Origin: Rufibacter sp. DG15C
Lineage (GTDB): Bacteria > Bacteroidota > Bacteroidia > Cytophagales > Hymenobacteraceae
Assembly (NCBI RefSeq): GCF_001577755.1
Contig: NZ_CP010776.1
Location: 3,534,001 to 3,598,000, forward strand
DNA length: 64,000 nucleotides
Reading direction: 5' to 3'
The notes beneath the pieces were generated by a model. That model was given only the letters and a program-made list of their open reading frames with translations. It did not search any database and was not told the origin of the DNA. The position numbers and the translations under genes were made by a program. Position 1 is the first letter of the stretch; every line of letters starts with the position of its first letter. Shown piece by piece: positions 16,949 to 25,097 of this stretch.

Positions 16949-19141
16949 TTAGTGAGAGAACATCATTTCTCTGTACTTCACTAGTGGCCATTGCTCATCG
17001 TCTACAATCAGTTCTAGCTTGTCTACGCTGTAGCGGATGGTGTCAAAGAAAGTGGTTACTTCTTCACAGTATCTGATGGACCGCTCACGGGTATCTTCTA
17101 CCTTGTTCAACTCCTTACGGCGCTCAATCATCTGATCCACGTTAGACTTAATGGTGGTCAAGTGCTTAGAGATGGATTTGATGGTGTCTACCGTCGTTTG
17201 AGTGTACTGCTCTTCTTCCAAGCCAATTTCGCGCAAACCTTTGATGTTCTGCACCAGCTTGGTTTGATAGGCAACCGCTGTTGGAATCACGTGGTTCAAG
17301 GCCAAATCGCCCATTACTCTGGATTCAATCTGCACACGCTTCAAGTAATCTTCTAGAAGGATGTCATGACGAGCATGCAACTCTCGCTCATTGAAGATAC
17401 CATGCTTGGTGAACAAGGAGATGGCTTGCTCATCAACCAATTTATCCAAGGCCTGCGGCGTGGTTCTGATGTTGCTCAAGCCTCTGCGCTCTGCTTCCTC
17501 TTCCCACTCTTTAGAGTAACCGTTTCCTTCAAACCGTATGGCTTTAGAAGAAATTACATACTCACGCAATACGTCAATGATGGCTACTTCTTTCTTCTTG
17601 CCTTGTTCCATCAACGCATCCACGCTGTTTCTGAAGTCAATCAACTGATCCGCTACAATGGCGTTCAACACCGTCATGGCGTTGGCGCAGTTAGCAGAAG
17701 AACCAACCGCTCTAAACTCAAACTTGTTACCGGTAAAGGCAAACGGCGAAGTACGGTTACGGTCAGTGTTGTCCAATAAGATTTCTGGGATTTTGTCAAT
17801 GCCCAGCTTCATGTACACGTTATCGCCTTTGTCTAAAGGCAATTTGGCGGTGCGCTCCAGTTCGTCTAAAACTTCTGAAAGCTTAGTACCAATGAACACA
17901 GACATGATGGCCGGTGGTGCCTCATTGGCGCCCAGGCGGTGGTCATTGCTGGCCGAGGCGATGCTGGCGCGCAACAAGTCTGCGTAGCGGTGCACGGCTT
18001 TGATGGTAGTGATGAAGAAAGTCAGGAATTGAAGGTTCTCCTTTGGTCGGCGGCCCGGGCCTAAAAGGTTCACGCCAGTGTCTGTGCTCATAGCCCAGTT
18101 GTTGTGCTTACCGCTGCCGTTTACGCCTTTGAATGGCTTCTCATGCAACAATACTTTAAAGTGGTGCTTCTCGGCTACGCGATCCATGATGTCCATCAAC
18201 AGTTGGTTGTGATCCACGGCCAAGTTCGCCTCCTCATAGGTTGGCGCGCACTCAAACTGATTAGGAGCTACCTCGTTGTGGCGGGTGCGCAATGGTATGC
18301 CTAGTTTGTGGGCTTCGGCTTCAAACTCTACCATAAAGGCATGCACTCTAGATGGAATGGCACCAAAGTAATGGTCTTCTAACTGCTGTCCTTTGGCCGG
18401 GGCATGTCCAAATACGGTACGGCCAGTCATGACTAAGTCAGGGCGGGCGTCATACAAGGCACGGTCTACCAAAAAGTATTCCTGCTCAATACCCAAGGTG
18501 GTAGTCACGCGGGTAACGTCCTTGTCAAAATACTGGCAAACATCTAAAGCGGCTCGCTCTACCAGGTCTAAGCTCTTTAACAATGGCGCTTTAAAGTCAA
18601 GAGCCTCACCGGTGTAAGAAACAAAGATGGTGGGAATACAAAGGGTACGGGCACCGGCGTTTTCAATGATGAAAGCTGGTGAAGTTGGATCCCAGGCGGT
18701 ATAGCCACGGGCCTCAAAGGTATTTCTAATGCCGCCGCTCGGGAAAGAAGAAGCGTCAGGCTCCTGCTGCACCAAGGCATTTCCTTTAAATGTTTCTAAC
18801 GCGCGTCCGTCAGAGCTAATGTCAAAGAAAGAGTCATGCTTCTCAGCGGTTTCTCCGGTTAAGGGCTGGAACCAGTGGGTATAGTGAGTCGCGCCTTTGC
18901 TCATGGCCCATGTACGCATGGCAGCTGCCACGGCATCTGCCAGGTTACGGTCAACCTTGCTCCCAGATTTAATGGCGTATTGCAGCCTTTTGAAATAGTC
19001 ACCAGACAGATACGAGCGCATGGCATCAATGCCAAATACGTTACTGCCATAATAATCAGAGATTTTGTGGGCAGGCAGTTGAACTTCAACCGCTTTCCGC
19101 TGATTCACTAACTCTAAAGCTTTAAACCGAAGGATAGCCAT
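16949..19141 (-). CDS. glnN: Glutamine synthetase type III
   Basis: This 730-residue GSIII ligates ammonia to glutamate using ATP. It has the size and motifs of the GSIII family: LCIPTIFVSYTGEALDFKAPLLKS, TTLGIEQEYFLVD, APNQFECAPTYEEANLAVDHNQ, VNGSGKHNNWAMSTDTGVNLL, and the C-terminal long helical region. It is the main ammonium assimilation enzyme in many Bacteroidota. No sigma54-type promoter is visible upstream. It is divergent from the gene at 19379. Confidence 0.96.
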   Translation of the reverse strand: MAILRFKALELVNQRKAVEVQLPAHKISDYYGSNVFGIDAMRSYLSGDYFKRLQYAIKSGSKVDRNLADAVAAAMRTWAMSKGATHYTHWFQPLTGETAEKHDSFFDISSDGRALETFKGNALVQQEPDASSFPSGGIRNTFEARGYTAWDPTSPAFIIENAGARTLCIPTIFVSYTGEALDFKAPLLKSLDLVERAALDVCQYFDKDVTRVTTTLGIEQEYFLVDRALYDARPDLVMTGRTVFGHAPAKGQQLEDHYFGAIPSRVHAFMVEFEAEAHKLGIPLRTRHNEVAPNQFECAPTYEEANLAVDHNQLLMDIMDRVAEKHHFKVLLHEKPFKGVNGSGKHNNWAMSTDTGVNLLGPGRRPKENLQFLTFFITTIKAVHRYADLLRASIASASNDHRLGANEAPPAIMSVFIGTKLSEVLDELERTAKLPLDKGDNVYMKLGIDKIPEILLDNTDRNRTSPFAFTGNKFEFRAVGSSANCANAMTVLNAIVADQLIDFRNSVDALMEQGKKKEVAIIDVLREYVISSKAIRFEGNGYSKEWEEEAERRGLSNIRTTPQALDKLVDEQAISLFTKHGIFNERELHARHDILLEDYLKRVQIESRVMGDLALNHVIPTAVAYQTKLVQNIKGLREIGLEEEQYTQTTVDTIKSISKHLTTIKSNVDQMIERRKELNKVEDTRERSIRYCEEVTTFFDTIRYSVDKLELIVDDEQWPLVKYREMMFSH

Positions 19142-19366
19142 GTGCTCTTAATGTTGTTGGTTAAGGAATGATGTAAAATTACACCTCCATACGGACATCG
19201 CAAACAAATGACTATATTTTTTAGGGTTGTTTTCTGATATTACCATACAAATTACATGATACCCCCCCTATATCTTATGGTGGTTTTTTATTTTAGAACT
19301 TAAATTTTTAAAACACCCCCTTATTTTCAACACCCATCCCTCCTTTAAAGGAGTATCAATTACCAG

Positions 19367-19374
19367 TATATTTG
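19367..19374 (+). promoter_or_regulatory. -7 element TATATTTG abutting a start codon
   Basis: An exact TAnnTTTG match ends 4 bases before the GTG at 19379. Transcription would start at or just inside that codon, implying a leaderless mRNA or a later start. Confidence 0.5.
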
Positions 19375-19378
19375 TGCT

Positions 19379-21223
19379 GTGAAACGAATCTTGTACAGAA
19401 CCCTTTCCTACCTAGCCTTTTGGACCCTTCTATTTCAAGTAGCCAGGGCTATTTTTTTAGGCTATCACTCTTCTAAAACCGGAACGCTTGACTTTATAGA
19501 AGCACTCAAGGTGTTTGGTTATGGCTTTAGGATGGATATTTCCTTTGCCGCCTACTTAAGTGCTCTACCATTCCTGGTCTTTTTAATGGAAGTGGCCTTT
19601 AGAAAAGCGGTTTGGCTGAAAGTAATTAGGGTGTACACGTATGTTCTCATCCCGTTGGTGCTGCTCTTGACCACCATGGACCTGGAATTGTATGCGGCCT
19701 GGGGTTTTCGGTTGGATGCAACCCCGTTGCAATACCTTAATACGCCCGCCGAAATGATAGCCTCTGCCGGGTCTGCGCCGGTGGGTTTGTTGGTGGTTCA
19801 ATATATATTATTTGCCATTGTTGCTATTTGGGCCTTTAAAAAACTGAGCCAAACCTGGGAACGCAGTCCACATCATAAACAAAAGCTGCTGTTAGAGTTG
19901 GGGGCTAGCGTATTTCTAGTGGCAGTCCTTATACTCCCTATTAGAGGTGGTTGGCAGCAGATCCCCTTAAACCAGAGTGACGTCTACTTTTCTCAGAACA
20001 TGTTCGCAAACCATGCGGGCGTGAACGTGCCCTGGAACGTGATGCAGTCCTTGCTTCGCAAAAGCTACGACACCAAAAACCCTTATGAATACCTAGACGG
20101 CAAGAAGGCCGATGCCTTGGTGCAGGAGCTTTATACGCCTAAAAGCGATACTATCCCTTCGCTTCTCAGAACAAAAAAGCCCAACGTACTCTTTATTATA
20201 GTAGAGAGCTACACTGCTAAGCTGATTGGCGCCCTTGGTGGCCCGCCCGACGTGACGCCCAACCTGAACGCCTTGGCCAAAGAGGGAATCTTATTCTCTA
20301 ATATATATGCCTCCGGAGATAGAAGTGAAAAGGGCATGGTGGCCCTGCTGAGCGGCTACCCGGTGCAAACCACCACTTCCATCATCAAGACCCCCAAGAA
20401 AACGGAGCGCCTGCCGCAGTTGGCCTCAGACTTAAAGAAGGAAGGCTATTTTACCAATTATTATTATGGAGGCGAATTGGCATTTGCTAATATCAAATCC
20501 TTTCTGGTTAACGGGGGCTATGACAAGCTGATTGATAAAAGCGATTTTCCGGCAGAGTCTTACAACTCTAAATGGGGCGCCCATGACCATATCCTCTTAG
20601 ACCGAGTGCAGAAGGATTTAAAAACCATGAAATCACCGTTCCTGATGACAGTCTTCACCTTGAGCAGCCACGAACCCTACGAGGTGCCCATGCCCGCAAA
20701 GTTCAAAGGCCAGGATGAGGAGACCCAGTTCAAGAACGCTTTCCATTACACAGACTGGGCATTGGGCAGGTTCTTTACGGAGGCAAAAAAGCAGGCCTGG
20801 TGGCAGAACACCTTGGTAGTCATTGTAGCGGATCACGGCCACTTGTTTCCGGGCCGGGATGCCAATGACGCGCCCAGCAAATTCAAAATCCCGTTAATGC
20901 TGCTGGGTGGGGCCCTGGCGGTAAAAGACACTGTTATTTCTACCATTGGGTCCCAGACAGACTTGGTACCGACGCTCTTGCAACAAATGGGATTGCCTAC
21001 ACACCACTATGCCTGGAGCAAGAACCTGCTGGACGCCAAGGCCACTCCTTTTGCCTTCTATGTGTTTAATGACGGCTTCGGGATGGTGACGGCAGACGGG
21101 GCGCTTACTTTTGACAACGTGTCCAAAAAGCCCATTCAACGGGACAGCGCAGTGACAGACAAACAAGTAGAGCAAGGCAAGGCCTACATGCAAACCAGCT
21201 TTAACGACTTCCTGAAAAAGTAG
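19379..21223 (+). CDS. LTA synthase-like sulfatase-family membrane enzyme
   Basis: The 614 residues comprise five N-terminal membrane helices (within about 1-190) and a periplasmic sulfatase/alkaline-phosphatase-fold domain. NVLFIIVESYTAK places the likely Thr nucleophile at about 279, and VADHGHLFPG (about 482-491) supplies metal ligands. The layout matches lipoteichoic-acid-synthase-like phosphoglycerol or phosphoethanolamine transferases. In a Gram-negative it more likely modifies a periplasmic glycan or lipid A; that is an inference. The start is GTG 19379 or an in-frame TTG at 19391, since a promoter element abuts the GTG. Confidence 0.87.
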   Translation: MKRILYRTLSYLAFWTLLFQVARAIFLGYHSSKTGTLDFIEALKVFGYGFRMDISFAAYLSALPFLVFLMEVAFRKAVWLKVIRVYTYVLIPLVLLLTTMDLELYAAWGFRLDATPLQYLNTPAEMIASAGSAPVGLLVVQYILFAIVAIWAFKKLSQTWERSPHHKQKLLLELGASVFLVAVLILPIRGGWQQIPLNQSDVYFSQNMFANHAGVNVPWNVMQSLLRKSYDTKNPYEYLDGKKADALVQELYTPKSDTIPSLLRTKKPNVLFIIVESYTAKLIGALGGPPDVTPNLNALAKEGILFSNIYASGDRSEKGMVALLSGYPVQTTTSIIKTPKKTERLPQLASDLKKEGYFTNYYYGGELAFANIKSFLVNGGYDKLIDKSDFPAESYNSKWGAHDHILLDRVQKDLKTMKSPFLMTVFTLSSHEPYEVPMPAKFKGQDEETQFKNAFHYTDWALGRFFTEAKKQAWWQNTLVVIVADHGHLFPGRDANDAPSKFKIPLMLLGGALAVKDTVISTIGSQTDLVPTLLQQMGLPTHHYAWSKNLLDAKATPFAFYVFNDGFGMVTADGALTFDNVSKKPIQRDSAVTDKQVEQGKAYMQTSFNDFLKK

Positions 21224-21241
21224 AACCCGGAACCTTTTTCT

Positions 21242-21279
21242 CATTTTTGGCCTGATTTCAAGAAAAGAGGCTAAAAACG
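21242..21279. repeat. 38-bp palindromic repeat, copy 8
   Basis: CATTTTTGGCCTGATTTC forms the left arm and GAAAAGAGGCTAAAAACG the right arm. It lies between two co-directional genes, 4 bp before the -33 TTG of mtaB. Confidence 0.85.
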
Positions 21280-21283
21280 GACA

Positions 21284-21315
21284 TTGGGCATTTGCCTTGA
21301 ATCTCCGTATCTTTG
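21284..21315 (+). promoter_or_regulatory. mtaB promoter TTG-N21-TATCTTTG
   Basis: TTG at 21284-21286 and TATCTTTG at 21308-21315 fit the Bacteroidota housekeeping consensus. The start codon is only 10 bp after the -7 box, so the leader is very short. Confidence 0.65.
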
Positions 21316-21325
21316 CCCCCTGATT

Positions 21326-22645
21326 ATGAAAAAGGTAGCATTTTATACACTGGGCTGTAAACTGAATTTTTCTGAGACCTCTACCCTGTCCAGAATCTTT
21401 CAGGAGCGTGGTTTTGAGAAGGTGGAGTTCACGGACACTCCAGATATCTATGTCATCAACACCTGCTCTGTCACAGACAACGCAGACAAGAAGTGCCGTA
21501 AGGTGGTCAAGGAAGCGCTCAAGCATTCGCCAAATGCCTTCGTCACTATTGTGGGTTGCTACGCCCAGTTAAAACCTGCTGAGATTTCTGAAATACCGGG
21601 CGTGGATGCCGTTTTGGGCGCCGCCGAAAAATTCCAGCTGGTGGACATCCTGGAGGGCTTTGTGAAAACCGGCAAGCCCCAGGTGCACGCCAGCGCCGTC
21701 TCTGAGGCCAATACCTTTGTCAATGCCTACTCCTTTGGGGACCGGACGCGCACCTTTTTGAAAGTACAAGACGGCTGCGATTACTCCTGCACGTTCTGCA
21801 CCATTCCGCAGGCCCGTGGCAAAAGCCGAAGCAACACCATTGAGAAAGTAGTCCAGGAGGCTAAAGAGATTGGTGCTTCTGGCGTGAAAGAAATTGTCTT
21901 AACGGGCGTGAACACCGGCGACTTCGGGTTGCAGGACGGCGTGCGCGTAGAGAACTTCTTCCAGTTGGTACAGGCCTTGGATCAAGTGGAGAATGTGAAC
22001 CGCTTCCGGATCTCGTCCATTGAGCCTAACTTGTTAAGTGAGGACATCATCAACTTTGTAGCCAACTCCAACCGGTTCATGCCGCACTTCCACGTACCCT
22101 TGCAGTCGGGGAGCAACAAGATTTTGAAGTTGATGCGCCGCCGCTACCTGCGCGAGTTGTATGCCCAGCGAGTGGACTGGATCAAGACGTCCATGCCCCA
22201 TGCCTGTATTGGAGTGGATGTGATTGTGGGCTTCCCCGGGGAGACCGAAGAAGATTTCCTGGAGACCTACAACTTCCTGAACGACCTCAATATCTCTTAC
22301 CTGCATGTGTTCCCCTATTCAGAGCGCGCCAACACGTCGGCCATAGAGTTGCCGGGCGTGGTGCCGCAGAAAACCAGGAACCAGCGCGCCGACATGCTCC
22401 GGATTTTGTCAGAGAAAAAGAAACGCGCCTTCTATGAAAGCCAGATTGGCTATGAGGGCAAGGTTCTGTTTGAGGCAGACATCACGGATGGCTACATGGA
22501 AGGCTTCACCGAAAACTACGTGCGCGTGGTAGCCAAATACGATCCAGTCATGGTGAATGAAGAAAAACACGTGCGTTTGACCAACATCACCGCTGCCGGG
22601 CTCATGGAAGCCGAAGAAACCTTTGCCGAATTTTTAGCGCATTAA
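21326..22645 (+). CDS. mtaB: tRNA t6A37 methylthiotransferase
   Basis: This 439-residue radical-SAM methylthiotransferase converts t6A37 to ms2t6A37 in tRNA. The N-terminal UPF0004 cluster Cys are in GCKLNF, NTCSVTDNADKKC and GCYAQL. The radical-SAM CxxxCxxC is CDYSCTFC (about 151-158), with a C-terminal TRAM domain (EADITDGYMEGFTENYVRV). GCKLN rather than GCQMN separates MtaB from MiaB, whose gene is at 42423. ATG 21326 is chosen over the upstream in-frame GTG because that falls before the promoter. Confidence 0.95.
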   Translation: MKKVAFYTLGCKLNFSETSTLSRIFQERGFEKVEFTDTPDIYVINTCSVTDNADKKCRKVVKEALKHSPNAFVTIVGCYAQLKPAEISEIPGVDAVLGAAEKFQLVDILEGFVKTGKPQVHASAVSEANTFVNAYSFGDRTRTFLKVQDGCDYSCTFCTIPQARGKSRSNTIEKVVQEAKEIGASGVKEIVLTGVNTGDFGLQDGVRVENFFQLVQALDQVENVNRFRISSIEPNLLSEDIINFVANSNRFMPHFHVPLQSGSNKILKLMRRRYLRELYAQRVDWIKTSMPHACIGVDVIVGFPGETEEDFLETYNFLNDLNISYLHVFPYSERANTSAIELPGVVPQKTRNQRADMLRILSEKKKRAFYESQIGYEGKVLFEADITDGYMEGFTENYVRVVAKYDPVMVNEEKHVRLTNITAAGLMEAEETFAEFLAH

Positions 22646-22660
22646 AGAGCCTTGACTATA

Positions 22661-22699
22661 AAAAGCCCCGCTTTCTACATTAGACGGCGGGGCTTTTTT
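22661..22699 (+). terminator. Intrinsic terminator of mtaB
   Basis: AAAAGCCCCGC pairs with GCGGGGCTTTTT and ends in a T run. Confidence 0.88.
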
Positions 22700-22714
22700 A
22701 TGCTTTAAAATAAA

Positions 22715-22774
22715 ATGTAAAGTTTATTTGTCATTTGTAAACTATTCTTTACATTTGACAAGCAAACTTTACAT
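22715..22774. promoter_or_regulatory. Promoter with concentric operator palindrome
   Basis: The promoter is TTG (22728-22730)-N19-TACATTTG (22750-22757). Around it are four TGTAAA/TTTACA words: TGTAAAG 22716-22722, TGTAAAC 22736-22742, TTTACAT 22748-22754 and CTTTACA 22767-22773. The outer pair (11-bp arms ATGTAAAGTTT/AAACTTTACAT) and the inner pair share the centre at 22744.5. This looks like an operator for an autoregulating repressor, plausibly the XRE protein encoded at 23256. Confidence 0.75.
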
Positions 22775-22777
22775 GTC

Positions 22778-23266
22778 ATGAAAACACGTTATCTCTTTCC
22801 GCACCGGTTTAAGAAACTTGGGTGGGTTTTGTTGATTCCTTCGTTGCTCCTTGGGCTGCTGCTTACCAATGAGGTTATTTCCTTCCCTTGGTTAGAGATG
22901 AAAGTTTTTGCGCTGTATGACCCGGCCATGCTGGGTGAGAAAACAGGCACTAAAGAAGCGTTTGAAATGATTGAGAACAACTTGGCAGACGAGATCATAG
23001 CCTGCCTGCTCATTGTCAGTACCCTCTTAGTGGCTTGCTCAGAAGTGAAAGAAGAAGACGAATTCATAGGCAAACTAAGGTTGGAGTCCTTGCTATGGGC
23101 CACGTATGTGAACGCCGCCTTTTTAATCTTCTGCCTCTTCTTTATCTATGGGCTGGGCTTTTACCAAGTCATGGTCTACAACCTGTTCACGCTCATGCTT
23201 CTATTTTTGGTGAGGTTCCAAGTGGTGCTATACAAGGCCTCTAAATTACCCGCGTATGAAGAATAA
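22778..23266 (+). CDS. Small polytopic membrane protein
   Basis: This 162-residue protein has about four membrane helices: WVLLIPSLLLGLLLTNEVI near residue 15, a segment near 70-88 (IIACLLIVSTLLVACS), one near 108-128 and one near 132-152. No family is recognised with certainty. Its 3' end overlaps the XRE regulator gene by 11 nt, and both are transcribed from the promoter with the nested operator. Such membrane-protein/XRE pairs are common in Bacteroidota, and a sensory or self-regulating role is an inference. Confidence 0.78.
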   Translation: MKTRYLFPHRFKKLGWVLLIPSLLLGLLLTNEVISFPWLEMKVFALYDPAMLGEKTGTKEAFEMIENNLADEIIACLLIVSTLLVACSEVKEEDEFIGKLRLESLLWATYVNAAFLIFCLFFIYGLGFYQVMVYNLFTLMLLFLVRFQVVLYKASKLPAYEE

Positions 23267-23456
23267 CGTGCGTACTGAACGGGTGGCGCTTAAATTGACC
23301 CAAGAGGATTTGGCCAAAAAGATTGGCGTCAGTAGGCAGACCATCAATGCCATGGAGACCAACCGGTACATCCCCTCCACCGTGTTGGCCTTAAAGGTGG
23401 CTCAAGTGTTGAGCAAGAAAGTGGAAGAGCTGTTCAGCTTGGAGGACACCGACTAA
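23256..23456 (+). CDS. XRE-family transcriptional regulator
   Basis: The protein is a bare 66-residue Cro/C1-type helix-turn-helix domain (VALKLTQEDLAKKIGVSRQTINAMETNRYIPS). It has no sensor domain, so activity would depend on dimerisation or on contact with the overlapping membrane protein. It starts inside the previous gene (11-nt overlap). It is the best candidate to bind the TGTAAA/TTTACA operator at 22715-22774. Confidence 0.9.
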   Translation: MKNNVRTERVALKLTQEDLAKKIGVSRQTINAMETNRYIPSTVLALKVAQVLSKKVEELFSLEDTD

Positions 23457-23504
23457 ACCAAGTTTCTGGGAAGCTTTTGTTCCTTATTTATGCTAAGATT
23501 GAAA

Positions 23505-23550
23505 AAGCCGATTTTGGCCTGTTTCAACCAAAACAGGCCAAAATCGGCTT
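23505..23550. repeat. 38-bp palindromic repeat, copy 9, with 20-bp perfect stem
   Basis: The core is 23509-23546. Both arms carry the paired change CGATTTT/AAAATCG in place of CGTTTTT/AAAAACG. Flanks AAGC/GCTT extend it to a perfect 20-bp stem around a 6-nt loop. It lies in the convergent XRE/SBF junction and its right flank overlaps the stop codon of the SBF gene. Confidence 0.92.
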
Positions 23551-24592
23551 ATGCTTTATTGGGGGTCAGAACATTGTTATTTTGCCTAGCCAACCGTTGC
23601 GCTAAAATGCTGGCAATAACTAGTTGGAGCGCGTGGTACAGCATTAAGGGAAGCAGGATGATCCCCAAGGAGGCCGCGCCAGGAAAAATCACCTTAGACA
23701 TGACGGTGCCGTGCACCAGTGATTTTTTAGATCCACAGAATACAGCGGTGATGGTATTCTCGCGGTGAAAGCCCAGCAATCTGCTTAACCCTTGCAACAA
23801 GCCAAACACCACAAAAAACAAGGAGACCATCGCCAAGCCCAGCAAGATCAAGTGCCAGGTACTTAGGCTTTCAAACAGGTTTTGCGCAAAGGAATCGCAG
23901 AAGCTGGAATAGACAATAAGGAGGATGATGCTTTGATCAAACAGCTTGAGCCGGGCTTTGTGCTTCTCAGCGAAGGCCCCAAATCGATGATGCAGCAAAA
24001 TGCCTACCGTTACGGGCAATACCACCTGAAGCAGTAATTTCAGAATAATCTGGGTGAGGTCCATTTCGCCGGCAGCGCTGGTGCTCATGAACAGGCTCAT
24101 CCAAAACGGTGTCATAAACACCCCAATCAAGCTGGAGATACTGGCGTTGAAAATGGCGCTGGGAATGTTTCCGCCGGCAATGGACACCATTACCACCGAG
24201 GAGGATACCGTGGAAGGCAACGCCGCCACGTAAAATATGCCTACCCATAGCATAGGATTCTCAATGTCGGGGAATAGCAAATAAGCAGCGTAGACGATCA
24301 ACGGAAACAACAAGAAGGTACCGGCCTGCACCACCAGATGGAGGCGCCAGTCCTTTAAACCTGCCCTCAGTTTAGTAGGGCTCAACCTTAGGCCGTAAAA
24401 AAAGAAGATCAGGGAGACGCCGTACGTGGTAATCTCTCCTATGGGCAAGGGCCCTTCTTCAGCTCCCAAATCTGGATGTAGATACGCCAGGAAAATGGCC
24501 AAGAGTATCCCAATCAAAAAACCGTCCAATCCTATTTTCTTCAAAAAAGAAGTCTTGATAATTGGCGCTTGTTCTGGTACGGATTGAGGCAT
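23549..24592 (-). CDS. Bile acid:sodium symporter-family transporter
   Basis: This 347-residue protein has about 9-10 membrane helices and resembles the SBF-like/SLC10A7 branch: GVSLIFFFYGLRLSPTKLRAGLKDWRLH, then YVAALPSTVSSSVVMVSIAGGNIPSAIFNASISSLIGVF, and the later GSKKSLVHGTVM. It probably moves an organic anion with sodium across the inner membrane; the substrate is unknown. Confidence 0.88.
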   Translation of the reverse strand: MPQSVPEQAPIIKTSFLKKIGLDGFLIGILLAIFLAYLHPDLGAEEGPLPIGEITTYGVSLIFFFYGLRLSPTKLRAGLKDWRLHLVVQAGTFLLFPLIVYAAYLLFPDIENPMLWVGIFYVAALPSTVSSSVVMVSIAGGNIPSAIFNASISSLIGVFMTPFWMSLFMSTSAAGEMDLTQIILKLLLQVVLPVTVGILLHHRFGAFAEKHKARLKLFDQSIILLIVYSSFCDSFAQNLFESLSTWHLILLGLAMVSLFFVVFGLLQGLSRLLGFHRENTITAVFCGSKKSLVHGTVMSKVIFPGAASLGIILLPLMLYHALQLVIASILAQRLARQNNNVLTPNKA

Positions 24593-25097
24593 GGTGAAAG
24601 GTGTATGAGTGACTCTCCTATCGGCAAAGATGCAGGACAGTCGGCATTTAACAAATCCAAGTGGTCAGCAGGCGCATGGTTTAGTGTTTGTTTTCAAGAT
24701 GGTTTTGCAAGGCACGCTTTGTCTCCTTCGTTTTTGGCCTATTTCCTGGAAAATAGCCCAAAAACGAAAACACTTCTTCTTTTAGACTCTTACTGCTAAG
24801 GCCTATCTGCAAGGTGAGGTACTGTACTAAATCGGGCAGCAGATGTTCAAGAATGAACAAATTAAAATTATGTCACAATCTATTTCTACTGGAAATCAGC
24901 CAGTTAGATATCCGGCATCCCTTTGGCAACAGTTTTGATAAGGCATGACCAACTTGTAAGAAGGTTGTAGACCTCTTATGGCATGGCTCGGTTAAAAAAA
25001 CATGGTCAAGCAACCAAAGCGTCTATGTCTTCATCTATGGGTTATCTGCGGAGCACCATTTAACAATTCGTCACCCTTTCCATTATTGCCCAATCCT
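24593..25097. other. 505-bp divergent intergenic region
   Basis: It holds 38-bp repeat copy 10 (24729-24766) and a weak sigma54-like element at 24922-24940 (TTTGGCAACAGTTTTGATA, GG-N10-GA instead of GG-N10-GC). No gene is convincing; the open frame at 24569-24799 reads through the repeat. The remaining sequence shows nothing I can name. Confidence 0.6.
24729..24766. repeat. 38-bp palindromic repeat, copy 10
   Basis: CGTTTTTGGCCTATTTCC pairs with GGAAATAGCCCAAAAACG. The CTG/CAG of the consensus is replaced on both sides by CTA/TAG. It is the only copy found between divergent genes. Confidence 0.9.

Noticed and set aside
19213-19252. A possible half copy of the 38-bp repeat (TTTTTTAGGGTTGTTTTCTG)
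   Set aside because: Only the left arm resembles the consensus; the right side shows no match, so it was not counted.
24922-24940. Sigma54 promoter before OM barrel paralogue 1
   Set aside because: The invariant GC of the -12 box is GA; kept only as a note in the intergenic entry.
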